NCBI RefSeq assembly: GCF_052162025.1
Contig: NZ_CP197401.1
Coordinates: 2,418,001-2,482,000, forward strand
Source: Methylobacter sp015476545
GTDB taxonomy: Bacteria > Pseudomonadota > Gammaproteobacteria > Methylococcales > Methylomonadaceae
Direction: 5' to 3'
DNA: 64,000 nucleotides
In this document: positions 1-8,318 of the stretch, piece after piece
Position numbering within the stretch: position 1 is the first letter of the stretch
Layout of the letters: every line of letters begins with the position of its first letter
Made by a program: the position numbers and the translations under genes
The notes under the pieces: model-generated
The model's database searches: none
The model's input: the letters and a program-made list of their open reading frames with translations, nothing else
Told to the model about the DNA's origin: nothing

Positions 1-2
1 GT

Positions 3-1262
3 TTCTGGGTGGTAAGGCCTCAGGTCGGCCTGGGCGGCATCTCGGGATTGGGCACTTTGCTGTCCGGGCCTTATATAGGCATGAAGCCCGGCAATGGCCG
101 CAGACAGGAGCATTTTACCGGTCTCACCACACCGCCCTTGCTGAAAACCCATGTCGACGGCAAACAATTCATACTGGAAACCAGCAATCTGGGCTCGATG
201 CGCCCCGGCACGCCGATTAATTTTCACGGCATTATCGTCGGCGAAGTGCTCAGCCATGAGCTGTCCGCCGAGGCCAATGCCATACGCTTAACCGTATTCA
301 TCAATTCCCCTTACGATCAGTTTGTCAGAAAAAACACGCGTTTCTGGATAGACAGCGGCGTCGACTTATCGGCCGGCGCCGACGGCTTTAAAGTCAGAAC
401 CGGACCTTTGATCTCCCTGTTGAGCGGCGGCATCGCTTTCCGGGCATCGGCTCAGGATAAGACCACTGACATCCAGCCTGAAAACACGCTGTTTCAGCTG
501 TATGATACCTATGAGCAATCAACCCAGACTGTCTACAAAAACACGCTGAAATATGTCATGTATTTCAAGGGCTCGCTACGCGGTCTGACGGAAGGCGCGC
601 CGGTGCAGTTGCGCGGCATCCCGATCGGCAAGGTCACCGGCATCAATCTGGAAGTCGACAAAAAAACCATGGAAATACGCGTGCCGGTCATCGTGGAACT
701 GGAACCCGAACGTATCAAGGAAGTGAACAGTCAGCCAGGGGTCAGCGACGAGGACATGATGGCAAGACTGATCAAAAAAGGCTTGCGTGCGCAATTGCAA
801 ACGGGCAGCCTGCTGACCGGCCAACTTCTTGTTGACCTGGACTTTTATCCGGACAGCAAAATTGCCCTGAGCGACAACACGACGCCTCATCCCCAGTTTC
901 CAACAACGGCCAGTTCCATGGATCAGTTTACACAATCGGCCAATATCATCATGAATAAAGTGGCCAAATTACCGCTGGACAAATTGACCCAGGATATCGA
1001 CACGACGCTGATATCGCTGCAGGGCACATCGAAAGCGGCAACCGACATGCTCAAGTCGGCTAAAGGCACGCTAGGCAACGCTAACCATACCATTACCTCG
1101 GCTCAGCAGGTATTAAACACCTTTGAACCCGGCTCCACGGCGCGGTACGAACTGGAACAACTGCTCCGCGAGCTTTCGCAGGCGGCCAGTTCGGTCAGGC
1201 AGTTGTCCGATTTTCTGGAACAGCATCCGGATTCATTAATTCGCGGCAAGAAAGAGGAATAA
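3..1262 (+). CDS. pqiB: PqiB-type MCE-domain protein, 5' end cut by window edge
   Basis: C-terminal part of an intermembrane transport protein of the paraquat-inducible PqiB/MlaD family, which forms periplasmic tubes of MCE rings that move lipids between inner and outer membrane. The frame is open from base 3 (Phe-Trp-Val-Val), so the true start lies left of the window; the GTG at base 9 is internal. MCE-like modules are visible: a GTPINFHGIIVGEV segment near residue 65 and a second, GAPVQLRGIPIGKV, near residue 197. The C-terminal third is helical and Ala/Gln/Leu rich, as expected of the PqiB needle. The stop directly abuts the ATG of the lipoprotein gene that follows, the usual pqiB-pqiC order. 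A pqiA gene would be expected upstream, outside the window. Confidence 0.88.
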   Translation, partial: FWVVRPQVGLGGISGLGTLLSGPYIGMKPGNGRRQEHFTGLTTPPLLKTHVDGKQFILETSNLGSMRPGTPINFHGIIVGEVLSHELSAEANAIRLTVFINSPYDQFVRKNTRFWIDSGVDLSAGADGFKVRTGPLISLLSGGIAFRASAQDKTTDIQPENTLFQLYDTYEQSTQTVYKNTLKYVMYFKGSLRGLTEGAPVQLRGIPIGKVTGINLEVDKKTMEIRVPVIVELEPERIKEVNSQPGVSDEDMMARLIKKGLRAQLQTGSLLTGQLLVDLDFYPDSKIALSDNTTPHPQFPTTASSMDQFTQSANIIMNKVAKLPLDKLTQDIDTTLISLQGTSKAATDMLKSAKGTLGNANHTITSAQQVLNTFEPGSTARYELEQLLRELSQAASSVRQLSDFLEQHPDSLIRGKKEE

Positions 1263-1856
1263 ATGCCTATGAAAATTTCACACTGGCTATTGATCGGCAG
1301 TCTGTTGTTGCTGTCGGCCTGTGCCTCGACGCCACCGACCAGTTTTTATGTACTGGAACCCTTCAGCAAGCCGCCTGCATCAGCGACAGGCATGGAAAAA
1401 CAACGCCTGATCGGTGTAGGCCCCGTCTCTATTCCGGCGCTGATCGAACGTCAAAAGATAGTGACCCGAAAGGCGGACAACAATATAGAAATCGCCGAAT
1501 TTCACCAATGGGCTTCGCCGTTAAAAGAAAATATCACTCAGGTATTGACGCGCGACCTTGCGCTGCTGATGCCTGACGATGTTGTCCGGTCCTATCCTTG
1601 GGGCGCATTCGGCTCAGTGGATTACCGCATTATCGTGGATGTCGTCCGGTTCGACACGCATCCCGGCCGTTCCGCCAATCTGGAAGCCGGCTGGGCCATC
1701 ATGAATGAGAAAAATCACCAAATACTGACTCACGGCCATTCCAGAATTGAGCAGCCGCTTTCCGATACATCATATACGGGCACCGTCAATGCGTTGAGCG
1801 CTCTGCTCGGTGAATTCAGCCGGGAATTATCGCTGACGCTGGCCAAGATAAAATAG
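1263..1856 (+). CDS. pqiC: PqiC-type outer-membrane lipoprotein (ABC-type transport auxiliary family)
   Basis: A 197-residue lipoprotein. The N-terminus has a hydrophobic signal ending in the lipobox LLSAC, so Cys19 should be lipidated. The body fits the DUF330/PqiC family, whose members anchor the PqiB tube at the outer membrane; the TSFYVLEP segment just after the lipobox is typical. The start ATG directly follows the pqiB stop, with an AGAGG ribosome site inside the end of pqiB; a second in-frame ATG lies two codons later. The last 30 bases overlap the 3' end of the convergent transglycosylase gene. Confidence 0.87.
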   Translation: MPMKISHWLLIGSLLLLSACASTPPTSFYVLEPFSKPPASATGMEKQRLIGVGPVSIPALIERQKIVTRKADNNIEIAEFHQWASPLKENITQVLTRDLALLMPDDVVRSYPWGAFGSVDYRIIVDVVRFDTHPGRSANLEAGWAIMNEKNHQILTHGHSRIEQPLSDTSYTGTVNALSALLGEFSRELSLTLAKIK

Positions 1857-2621
1857 ATCACCTTCACCCCCAGGCATGCTCCTTAAGACGGCCTGATGTA
1901 TCGGAGCGATATTTCCAATAGGTTTTGCAGGAATCGGATGCATCGTTTTCTTATATAAGGCCTGTATGCGTCTGACATAATTCCGGGTTTCTTCATAAGG
2001 CGGCACGCCCTGATAGCGCTCTACCGCCTCTTCGCCCGCGTTATAGGCGGCCAGCACCAGTTCGACATTGCCTGAGAAATGATGGATCAGCCAGCTCAAA
2101 TAAGCCGTGCCGCCGGTAATATTCTGAACCGGATTCCATACATCCCTGACGCCAAAGCGTTCAGCAGTAGCCGGAATCAGTTGCATCAGTCCCTGCGCGT
2201 TTTTACTGGACAGAGCCTTTTGATTGAACGCCGATTCAGTCTGGATGACGGCCAGTACCAGATTGGGATCGATGCCATAGACAGGCGCAATTTTATTAAC
2301 CCAGGACTCGACAAATTTTCGGCCGGGACTGTCAATAAAAGCCGAAGATGTGAATTTTGGCGCTGGGTTACAGACTGAATCATGAAAGGCTTCAGCATCC
2401 TGATAGTCTTTTACCATGCGGCGGGAATAGGCATCGCCCATATCAGCGGCCCTGCGGTAATACTTGAAGGCTTTCCTGCAATCCTGTTGAATGCCGCGAC
2501 CTTGTTCGTAAGAGACCGCCAGTTTACGCACACTTGCCGACATCCGATCAGCTTCGGCCGCATGCCCCCATACACTAGGAAAGGTTAAAAGTCCGACGAT
2601 CAATACCTTGTTCCTGCTCAT
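1827..2621 (-). CDS. Lytic transglycosylase with Sel1-like N-terminus
   Basis: A 264-residue exported murein hydrolase. After a signal peptide (MSRNKVLIVGLL...GHA) comes a Sel1/TPR-like stretch (YEQGRGIQQDCRKAFKYYRRAAD), then an SLT domain with the hallmarks ESAFNQKALS (catalytic Glu), GLMQLIPATA and AYNAGEEAV. It should cleave the MurNAc-GlcNAc bond of peptidoglycan to give anhydromuropeptides. A longer reading frame begins at 2663, but the ATG at 2621 has a GGAG site six to seven bases upstream and begins the signal peptide cleanly, so it is preferred. The gene is convergent with pqiC and overlaps it by 30 bases. Confidence 0.86.
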   Translation of the reverse strand: MSRNKVLIVGLLTFPSVWGHAAEADRMSASVRKLAVSYEQGRGIQQDCRKAFKYYRRAADMGDAYSRRMVKDYQDAEAFHDSVCNPAPKFTSSAFIDSPGRKFVESWVNKIAPVYGIDPNLVLAVIQTESAFNQKALSSKNAQGLMQLIPATAERFGVRDVWNPVQNITGGTAYLSWLIHHFSGNVELVLAAYNAGEEAVERYQGVPPYEETRNYVRRIQALYKKTMHPIPAKPIGNIAPIHQAVLRSMPGGEGDLFYLGQRQR

Positions 2622-2828
2622 ACCACTCTCCACACTCTGTTGCACGAGATTGATCTGGGGCATATGGCATGCCAGACCGGTGTGTTCTGTTTTTTATACT
2701 ATTGAGTATAAGTACATAAAAAATCGCTGACCGAATAATTGCACAACTTGTTGATACTTAACTTGATGTTATTTCTATAATTAATAATTTAATGATGTAT
2801 ATATCTTTAATAAGCCGTACAGCAAAAA

Positions 2829-3428
2829 TTATTTGACCCATTTCTGCCTAAGCTTTGGCCTGTTCAAAGCCAGCCATTGGATGGCGAGGATGGGAATGGC
2901 GGATTCAATCAGGCGGTCTTCCAGCATCTGATAGACTTCATCAAAATGCACGGCGCGCACCATGATGTCCTCGTGCTCATGATCCAGGCCATGAATGCCG
3001 CCGACATGAGTGCTGTCGACCTTGCCGCAAAACAGGGTAATCCATTCGGAAGAGCCGCCGGGAGTGGTATAAAATCCATTAATCAACATTAATTCCTGAA
3101 TTTCACAGCCCGCTTCTTCCATTGACTCGCGATAAGCGACTTCCTCAGCCGTTTCGCCTTCTTCTATGGCGCCGGCAACAATCTCCAGCATCCAGGCTTT
3201 CTCGGGCTGCAAAATTCCCCCCACTCTGAATTGCTCGATCAGCACGACTTTATCGGCATCGGGATCATATAACAAAACGGCTACGCAATTGCCGCGCATA
3301 AACAGCTCGCGATCAATCTCGTCGCTCCAACCGCCGGCGAACAGGGAATGTCTCAAACGGTACGTTTCTAGCCGGAAAAAGCCCTGGTAGCCGACTTTCC
3401 TGTCGATAATCTCAAACTGTTTTTTCAT
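2829..3428 (-). CDS. nudF: ADP-ribose pyrophosphatase, NudF-type Nudix hydrolase
   Basis: A 199-residue Nudix enzyme. The Nudix box is intact: GAIEEGETAEEVAYRES followed by MEEAGCEI, giving the G-x5-E-x7-RE-x2-EE-x-G pattern with its metal-binding glutamates. Length and the downstream NGFYTTPGGSSE segment match the NudF/ADP-ribose diphosphatase group, which splits ADP-ribose to AMP and ribose-5-phosphate. The start ATG overlaps the stop of the upstream dehydrogenase gene (TAATG), which suggests translational coupling. Confidence 0.85.
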   Translation of the reverse strand: MKKQFEIIDRKVGYQGFFRLETYRLRHSLFAGGWSDEIDRELFMRGNCVAVLLYDPDADKVVLIEQFRVGGILQPEKAWMLEIVAGAIEEGETAEEVAYRESMEEAGCEIQELMLINGFYTTPGGSSEWITLFCGKVDSTHVGGIHGLDHEHEDIMVRAVHFDEVYQMLEDRLIESAIPILAIQWLALNRPKLRQKWVK

Positions 3429-4546
3429 TATTTTTTGTATTCCACTCTGTAAATAACGCCCAGTTTATCGTCGCTGATCAGTATACTGCCGTCCGGCATT
3501 TCCAGCACATCCACCGGACGCCCCAGCACCTTGCCCTGTTTAGTCAACCAGCCACTGACAAAGGGCTGTTCTGTAACAGGCTTGCCCTGGCTGAATTTTA
3601 TCAGGGCAACGCGATAGCCTACTGGCGCGCTGCGGTTCCAGGAACCATGCTCGGCGACAAACAATTGATTTTTATACTCGGCCGGAAACTGTTTGCCCTG
3701 ATAAAAACGCATGCCTATCGCAGCCATATGCGCTTTGATTTTCCAGACTGGTTTGGTGAATTCCTGACATTTTCTATCGCCGGCAAACTCGGGATCCGGT
3801 ATATCATCGCCATGACAATAGGGAAAGCCGAAATGCTCGCCTTTGACAGACCATTTGTTGAGCTCATCGGGCGGTATGTCATCGCCCATGTAGTCGCGGC
3901 CATTATCTGTAAAGTACAGCGTTTTCTTGACCGGCTCCCAATCGAAGCCGACAGTATTCCTGATGCCGCGAGCGATAATTTCAGCTCCGCTGCCATCAGG
4001 ATTCAGCCGTCCCAAAGAGGCATACATTTCTTCTCGAGGGTTACAGATATTGCAGGGGGCGCCGACCGCTGTGTAGAGCTTGTTGTCCGGCCCAAAGCGC
4101 AGGTATTTCCAGCCATGATGCTGATCCGAGGGCAGTTTATCGTAGATGGTGACCGGTCTGGGCGGATTGTCCAGATGCTGACTGATATTGTCGAAGCGGA
4201 TAATGCGATTGACTTCAGCTACATAAAGCGCGCCATTTTTATAGGCTACGCCGTTGGGCATGTTCAACTCCCTGTCGATGACGTAACGTTTATCGGCGAC
4301 GCCGTCGCGATTGCTGTCCTGCACAGCATAAACATAACCTTGCTGCATTGTGCCGGCAAAAACGGTTCCGTTGTCGCCTAACGCCAGAGAGCGGGCATTG
4401 GGAACATCATCGGCAAAAATAGAGATACGAAAACCGGGCGGCACTTGCAGTTGTTTGACGACATCCTGATAACGTCCTGATTGTGGAAATACCAGGCCGG
4501 CATTAAACAGAAGCAAGCCGAACAACATTATTCTCTTAAAAAACAT
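3428..4546 (-). CDS. Periplasmic glucose/sorbosone dehydrogenase-family beta-propeller protein
   Basis: A 372-residue protein with a signal peptide (MFFKRIMLFGLLLFNAG) and a six-bladed propeller typical of the GSDH/sorbosone dehydrogenase family (soluble PQQ-type aldose dehydrogenase fold). Recognisable parts are GFRISIFADDVPNARSLALG, HHGWKYLRFGPDNKLY, GIRNTVGFDWEP and the late GRPVDVLEMPDGSILISDD. It probably oxidises a sugar or aldehyde in the periplasm with PQQ, although many members are untested. A longer frame starts at 4594, but the ATG at 4546 has GGAGGG seven bases upstream. It runs into nudF by a one-base stop/start overlap. Confidence 0.8.
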   Translation of the reverse strand: MFFKRIMLFGLLLFNAGLVFPQSGRYQDVVKQLQVPPGFRISIFADDVPNARSLALGDNGTVFAGTMQQGYVYAVQDSNRDGVADKRYVIDRELNMPNGVAYKNGALYVAEVNRIIRFDNISQHLDNPPRPVTIYDKLPSDQHHGWKYLRFGPDNKLYTAVGAPCNICNPREEMYASLGRLNPDGSGAEIIARGIRNTVGFDWEPVKKTLYFTDNGRDYMGDDIPPDELNKWSVKGEHFGFPYCHGDDIPDPEFAGDRKCQEFTKPVWKIKAHMAAIGMRFYQGKQFPAEYKNQLFVAEHGSWNRSAPVGYRVALIKFSQGKPVTEQPFVSGWLTKQGKVLGRPVDVLEMPDGSILISDDKLGVIYRVEYKK

Positions 4547-4598
4547 GATGATGCCCTCCATTATTAAATTAATATTTATATTTTCATTCCCCAACTCT

Positions 4599-4626
4599 AT
4601 TGAATTAATTTATTCCGTCCCTATAT
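4599..4626 (+). promoter_or_regulatory. Candidate sigma-32 (heat-shock) promoter of htpX
   Basis: ATTGAAT (4599-4605; consensus CTTGAAA) is followed after 13 bases by CCCTATAT (4619-4626; consensus CCCCATNT, seven of eight if N is free). The start point would fall about 30 bases before the htpX ATG. htpX belongs to the heat-shock regulon in E. coli. This is a match by eye, not a measured promoter. Confidence 0.45.
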
Positions 4627-4662
4627 CATTGGCAACCTCTCAATCTTCAAGGACTTTTTATC

Positions 4663-5541
4663 ATGAAGCGTATTCTTCTTTTTCTGGCTACCAATATCGC
4701 GGTAATGCTGGTCATCAGCATTATCTTTAATCTTTTAGGCCTGGGCGGCGCTCTGCATGCGCGCGGCGTAAATCTGGATCTTAACTCCTTGCTGATCATT
4801 TCGGCAGTTTTCGGCATGACAGGTTCAATAATTTCTCTGCTCATGTCCAAGTGGACCGCCAAAAGCGCCATGGGCGTTCATGTGATTGAATATCCGCAAA
4901 ACCAGACTGAACAATGGCTGGTCAACACCGTTGCCAAACAGGCCAAGCAAGCAGGCATCGGCATGCCCGAAGTCGGCATCTTTCAGGCTCATGAACCGAA
5001 TGCATTCGCTACGGGCGCGAACAGAAACAGCGCGCTGGTCGCCGTCAGCACCGGCCTGCTGCAAAACATGAACGCCGACGAGGTCGAAGCGGTTGTCGGC
5101 CACGAAATCAGCCATGTCGCTAACGGCGATATGGTCACGATGGCGTTGATGCAGGGTGTGGTCAACACGTTTGTTTACTTTTTCGCCACCGTGATCGGTC
5201 ATGTCGTCGATCGCACGATCTTCCGGAACGAGGAAGGCGAAGGCTACGGCCCGGCTTATTATATCGTGCAGATGGTCGCGCAAATTGCGCTGGGCTTTCT
5301 GGCCACCATGCTGGTCATGTGGTTCTCGCGCTACAGAGAATTCCGGGCCGATGCGGGCGGCGCCAACCTGGCCGGCCGTCAAAAAATGATCAGCGCGTTA
5401 CGGGCTTTGCAACGCGGAGAACAGGAAGACCTGCCTGGCCAACTGGCTGCTTTCGGCATTAACGGCGGAGGCGTGCAAAAATTGTTCATGAGCCATCCTC
5501 CGTTGGAAGAGCGTATTGCAGCGCTGCAAAATCAACGCTGA
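4663..5541 (+). CDS. htpX: Membrane zinc metalloprotease HtpX
   Basis: A 292-residue M48-family protease of the inner membrane that degrades misfolded membrane proteins. Two N-terminal membrane helices (about residues 3-28 and 41-61) precede the catalytic HEISH motif at residues 147-151; two further hydrophobic helices follow, then the YREFRADAGGA segment with the third zinc ligand. Length and layout equal the E. coli enzyme. The ribosome site is AAGGA nine bases before the ATG. A perfect intrinsic terminator follows the stop, so it appears to be a single-gene unit, with a heat-shock-like promoter upstream. Confidence 0.95.
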   Translation: MKRILLFLATNIAVMLVISIIFNLLGLGGALHARGVNLDLNSLLIISAVFGMTGSIISLLMSKWTAKSAMGVHVIEYPQNQTEQWLVNTVAKQAKQAGIGMPEVGIFQAHEPNAFATGANRNSALVAVSTGLLQNMNADEVEAVVGHEISHVANGDMVTMALMQGVVNTFVYFFATVIGHVVDRTIFRNEEGEGYGPAYYIVQMVAQIALGFLATMLVMWFSRYREFRADAGGANLAGRQKMISALRALQRGEQEDLPGQLAAFGINGGGVQKLFMSHPPLEERIAALQNQR

Positions 5542-5553
5542 TTTTATTCACCC

Positions 5554-5584
5554 AAGCCGGACAGTACGCTGTCCGGCTTTCTTA
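5554..5584 (+). terminator. Intrinsic terminator of htpX
   Basis: Perfect 11-base stem AAGCCGGACAG / CTGTCCGGCTT with a TACG loop, followed by TTCTT, 12 bases after the htpX stop. Confidence 0.85.
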
Positions 5585-5634
5585 TAAGTCTTGCCAAATA
5601 TTTCTATCATAATCAATGAATGCTTAACTTCCGG

Positions 5635-6135
5635 CTATGGCATAGTTTTGGAAATCCGGTCGGCTTTCTTTAGCAAAGCAGGGATTTTGTATTCACCATG
5701 CATGGATTTAATGTGATCCTTCGCCTCAGATAACGGTATTCCAACGCTGGTGATATAAAGAGGCTTTTTACTCGCTCCTCTGTAGAGTTCACATTCCTGA
5801 GCAATATCATTAAACGGTCTTTTAGCGACGCCCACCACGCTGATTTTTCCTTGTAATGCGTCATACAGATGCTTACCCAAACCCGGCCTTGATTTACCGT
5901 CCAGATAGACAAATCCATCGATGACGATTAAATCAGGAACGAGCTCATGCTCTTCAATAAGTTTCAGTATGCACGGCAGCTCTCTGCGGTAAAACTGCCC
6001 CGATATATAGTCTTCGATATCGTCGAGCCTGCTTCTGAACACGCTTTTTTCAATTGCATCCTGCCAGTTTTCAAAGGCAACGCCCGCGATAAACGCGCTC
6101 CTGTCCCGATAGTCAACATCTACCGCTAATAGCAT
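5635..6135 (-). CDS. nfi: Endonuclease V family protein (short form)
   Basis: A 166-residue member of the endonuclease V family, which nicks DNA next to deaminated adenine (inosine). Matching segments are LLAVDVDY (first catalytic Asp), YISGQFYRRELP (cf. YIPGFLSFRE), DLIVIDGFVYLDG (next acidic ligand), VVGVAKRPF and PLYITSVGIPLSEA, ending KKADRIS. It lacks about the first 35 residues of the E. coli enzyme and reads VYLDGKSRPGLG where that enzyme has GISHPRRLG, so its substrate preference may differ. The stop lies close to the convergent end of htpX. The gene follows mobA on the same strand with an eight-base gap. Confidence 0.82.
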   Translation of the reverse strand: MLLAVDVDYRDRSAFIAGVAFENWQDAIEKSVFRSRLDDIEDYISGQFYRRELPCILKLIEEHELVPDLIVIDGFVYLDGKSRPGLGKHLYDALQGKISVVGVAKRPFNDIAQECELYRGASKKPLYITSVGIPLSEAKDHIKSMHGEYKIPALLKKADRISKTMP

Positions 6136-6143
6136 CGGTAAAA

Positions 6144-6737
6144 TTAATCAATGCCGGCCTCCAGCGCTGACAGCTCGGTCATCGTATTGACATTAGTGAA
6201 TATGCCGGGCGTATCGCTGAAATCCGCTTTCACCCTATTCAGCTGCTCCAGCCACAGGCCGATCTTACGCTCGCCGCTGGACAAATAAGCTTCCAGGCTG
6301 GATTTCAGCGTGATCCTGATTGCCATAAAAACCGGATGCAGGCGCTCGCCGTCAAAGGCGACGGCAACATCGGCATCCTGTTCGGCGCGCGCAGACAGCA
6401 GTTTCCGCAAATGTTCGGCCTTCACCAAAGGCGAATCGCAGGGCATGACGAGCAGCACATCCGCATCGGCATGAATCATGGCTGTCAACACGCCGGCCAA
6501 AGGCCCGTCGAAAGTATCGGTCTGATCAGCCACGACCGGCAAGCCAAATTGCCGGTAGCGCTCGCGGTTGCGATTGGCATTGATGATGAGCTGATCGACG
6601 ACAGGCGTCATGGCGGCGATGGCATAACTGATCATCGGCCTGCCTTTGAAATTGATCAGGCCCTTGTCCTGATTGTTCATGCGCCTGGCCAGGCCGCCAG
6701 CGAGAATCACGCCTGTGACTTTTGTTTGACTGTTCAT
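6144..6737 (-). CDS. mobA: Molybdenum cofactor guanylyltransferase MobA
   Basis: A 197-residue nucleotidyltransferase that attaches GMP from GTP to molybdopterin, making the bis-MGD cofactor precursor. It shows the MobA signature VILAGGLARRMNNQDKGL near the N-terminus, then DGPLAGVLTAM and VMPCDSPLV with the metal-binding Asp, and the late FTNVNT. Length is normal for the family. It probably shares a transcript with the endonuclease V gene downstream. Its presence implies at least one MGD-dependent oxidoreductase elsewhere in the genome. Confidence 0.93.
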   Translation of the reverse strand: MNSQTKVTGVILAGGLARRMNNQDKGLINFKGRPMISYAIAAMTPVVDQLIINANRNRERYRQFGLPVVADQTDTFDGPLAGVLTAMIHADADVLLVMPCDSPLVKAEHLRKLLSARAEQDADVAVAFDGERLHPVFMAIRITLKSSLEAYLSSGERKIGLWLEQLNRVKADFSDTPGIFTNVNTMTELSALEAGID

Positions 6738-6777
6738 GATGCTAAGCTTATTAATCCTTGAATCAGGTGACCTACAG

Positions 6778-7233
6778 ATGTTTCAACGATCCGTTATTTT
6801 CAGTTGCCTGCTGATCTTGGCAGGATGCGCGTCGCAACCGGCCGGCGAATTCATACCGTATTATCAGGTGGAAACAACCAAACCCTATGATGATGTCCTG
6901 GCTGAACTGGAAAGCGCCATCGCCGAAAACAATTTCAGGATAACCGGGCACAGCCGCATCGGTAAAGTCATTCGCGACCGAGGCACCAAGGATTTTCCCG
7001 ACTATGACACGATACAGTTCTGCAATTTGACGCATGCGAAAACCCTGCTGTTGATGTCGCCGCATTCAGTCAGACACATGCCCTGCAATGTGGTCATGTA
7101 TAATTACCAGGGCAAAACCATCGTATCAACGCATTTATTGCCGACTGACACTGAAAATCCGGAATTGAACGAATTCTCCGTTAAAATGAACGCGCTGTTA
7201 AAACAAATTGTCGATTTTGCCGTTGAACAATAG
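6778..7233 (+). CDS. DUF302-like lipoprotein
   Basis: A 151-residue lipoprotein. The signal MFQRSVIFSCLLILAGC ends in a lipobox with Cys17. The rest resembles DUF302 domains: a TTKPYDDVLAELESAIAENNFRI opening and a CNLTHAKTLL core. The biochemical role of this family is not established. The frame is open from 6736, but the ATG at 6778 begins a proper signal peptide and has AGGTGA upstream. Its promoter must lie within or next to the divergent mobA start region. Confidence 0.75.
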   Translation: MFQRSVIFSCLLILAGCASQPAGEFIPYYQVETTKPYDDVLAELESAIAENNFRITGHSRIGKVIRDRGTKDFPDYDTIQFCNLTHAKTLLLMSPHSVRHMPCNVVMYNYQGKTIVSTHLLPTDTENPELNEFSVKMNALLKQIVDFAVEQ

Positions 7234-7247
7234 GCCGATAGCACACC

Positions 7248-7805
7248 ATGACCAATACAGCCTTTAAGCAAGCCAGCTACCAGGACATCCTTGATTTGCC
7301 GGAGAATATCGTCGGTGAAATTATCAATGGCCACCTGGAAACGCATCCAAGGCCCACGCCCAAGCATGCTTTGGCTTCTTCATCGCTGGGTGATGAATTA
7401 GTCTCGCCGTTTCAAAAAGGCAAAGGCGGGCCTGGCGGCTGGTGGATCATGGATGAACCGGAATGCCATCTGGGACCGCATGTTCTTGTGCCGGATCTTG
7501 CCGGCTGGCGCCGGCAAATCATGCCGGCGCTGCCGGAAACGGCATGGTTTGAGATAGTCCCTGACTGGGCTTGCGAAATACTGTCGCCGTCAACAGTACG
7601 CGTCGACCGGATTGTTAAAATGCCAATATATGCGGAACTGGGTGTCGGCTATCTCTGGCTGATCGATCCGGTTTTGCAAACGTTGGAGGCGTATGAACTG
7701 CGTGACCGGCATTGGCTGCTGACCGGTTCTTATGCCGACGAAGATCCAATAGCCATCGCTCCTTTTGCAGAGCATGCTTTTTCACTTTCTGACTTATGGG
7801 AATAA
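7248..7805 (+). CDS. Uma2/DUF820 family putative restriction-type endonuclease
   Basis: A 185-residue protein of the Uma2 family, which has a PD-(D/E)XK nuclease fold. The family pattern is visible: ENIVGEIINGHLETHPRPT near the start, the VPDLAGWRRQ strand with the metal-binding Asp, ACEILSPST with a Glu, and RIVKMPIYAELGVGYLWLIDP at the end. No target is known. Such genes are common in cyanobacteria and methanotrophs and often occur in many copies. It stands 14 bases after the DUF302 gene and directly before a small lipoprotein gene. Confidence 0.82.
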   Translation: MTNTAFKQASYQDILDLPENIVGEIINGHLETHPRPTPKHALASSSLGDELVSPFQKGKGGPGGWWIMDEPECHLGPHVLVPDLAGWRRQIMPALPETAWFEIVPDWACEILSPSTVRVDRIVKMPIYAELGVGYLWLIDPVLQTLEAYELRDRHWLLTGSYADEDPIAIAPFAEHAFSLSDLWE

Positions 7806-7815
7806 GAAACTATCA

Positions 7816-8211
7816 ATGAAAAACATCAACTCAATTTTAAGCGCCGCATTATTGACCGTTCTTGCAGGCTGCACCACCACCCCGGAAAAACCCGCAGAGC
7901 AGGCGGCGGCCGAGCCCGCGCCTTTTGTTAGCGATTATCCTACCCGTGATCGCGTCGAATATGTTCTGAACTGCGTTGCCAAACACGGGGGACTGACTTA
8001 CATCACTCAATACGCCTGCGGCTGTAAAATCGACAAAATTGCCGAAAAGTTAAAATTCGAGGAATACGAGGCAGCGCAAACCGTTTCCTATTTGCGCAAG
8101 ATGCCCGGCGAGGGCGGCGGTGTTTTCCGCGATCCCAAGAGAGCCAAAGATCTGCGTGAGCGGCTAAAAGAAGCCGAGGAATATGCGGAGAAAAGCTGTT
8201 TCGTAAAATAA
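7816..8211 (+). CDS. Small lipoprotein of unknown function with four conserved-looking cysteines
   Basis: A 131-residue protein with a lipoprotein signal (MKNINSILSAALLTVLAGC). The mature part has a Pro/Glu/Ala linker, then Cys residues in NCVAKHGG, YACGCKIDK and the C-terminal SCFVK, followed by a charged helix (AKDLRERLKEAEEYAEKSC). I do not recognise a named family; the cysteine pattern suggests disulfides or a metal site. A longer frame starts at 7765 inside the Uma2 gene, but the ATG at 7816 starts the signal peptide. Confidence 0.7.
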   Translation: MKNINSILSAALLTVLAGCTTTPEKPAEQAAAEPAPFVSDYPTRDRVEYVLNCVAKHGGLTYITQYACGCKIDKIAEKLKFEEYEAAQTVSYLRKMPGEGGGVFRDPKRAKDLRERLKEAEEYAEKSCFVK

Positions 8212-8240
8212 TCCGGGCAAATTACCCGATCAACGCTTGA

Positions 8241-8291
8241 AACCACGAAGGGCACGAAGTTTTTTACAGTTTCTTCGTGACCTTCGCGGTT
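8241..8291. repeat. Imperfect palindrome of the ACCACGAAGG-CACGAAG type
   Basis: Left arm AACCACGAAGGGCACGAAG (8241-8259) and right arm CTTCGTGACCTTCGCGGTT (8273-8291) are near inverse copies. It lies between a plus-strand lipoprotein gene and the convergent SoxYZ gene. A related copy is at 36916-36970. Confidence 0.7.
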
Positions 8292-8318
8292 AATCAGCGA
8301 TCTATCGACAGCTCAAGA

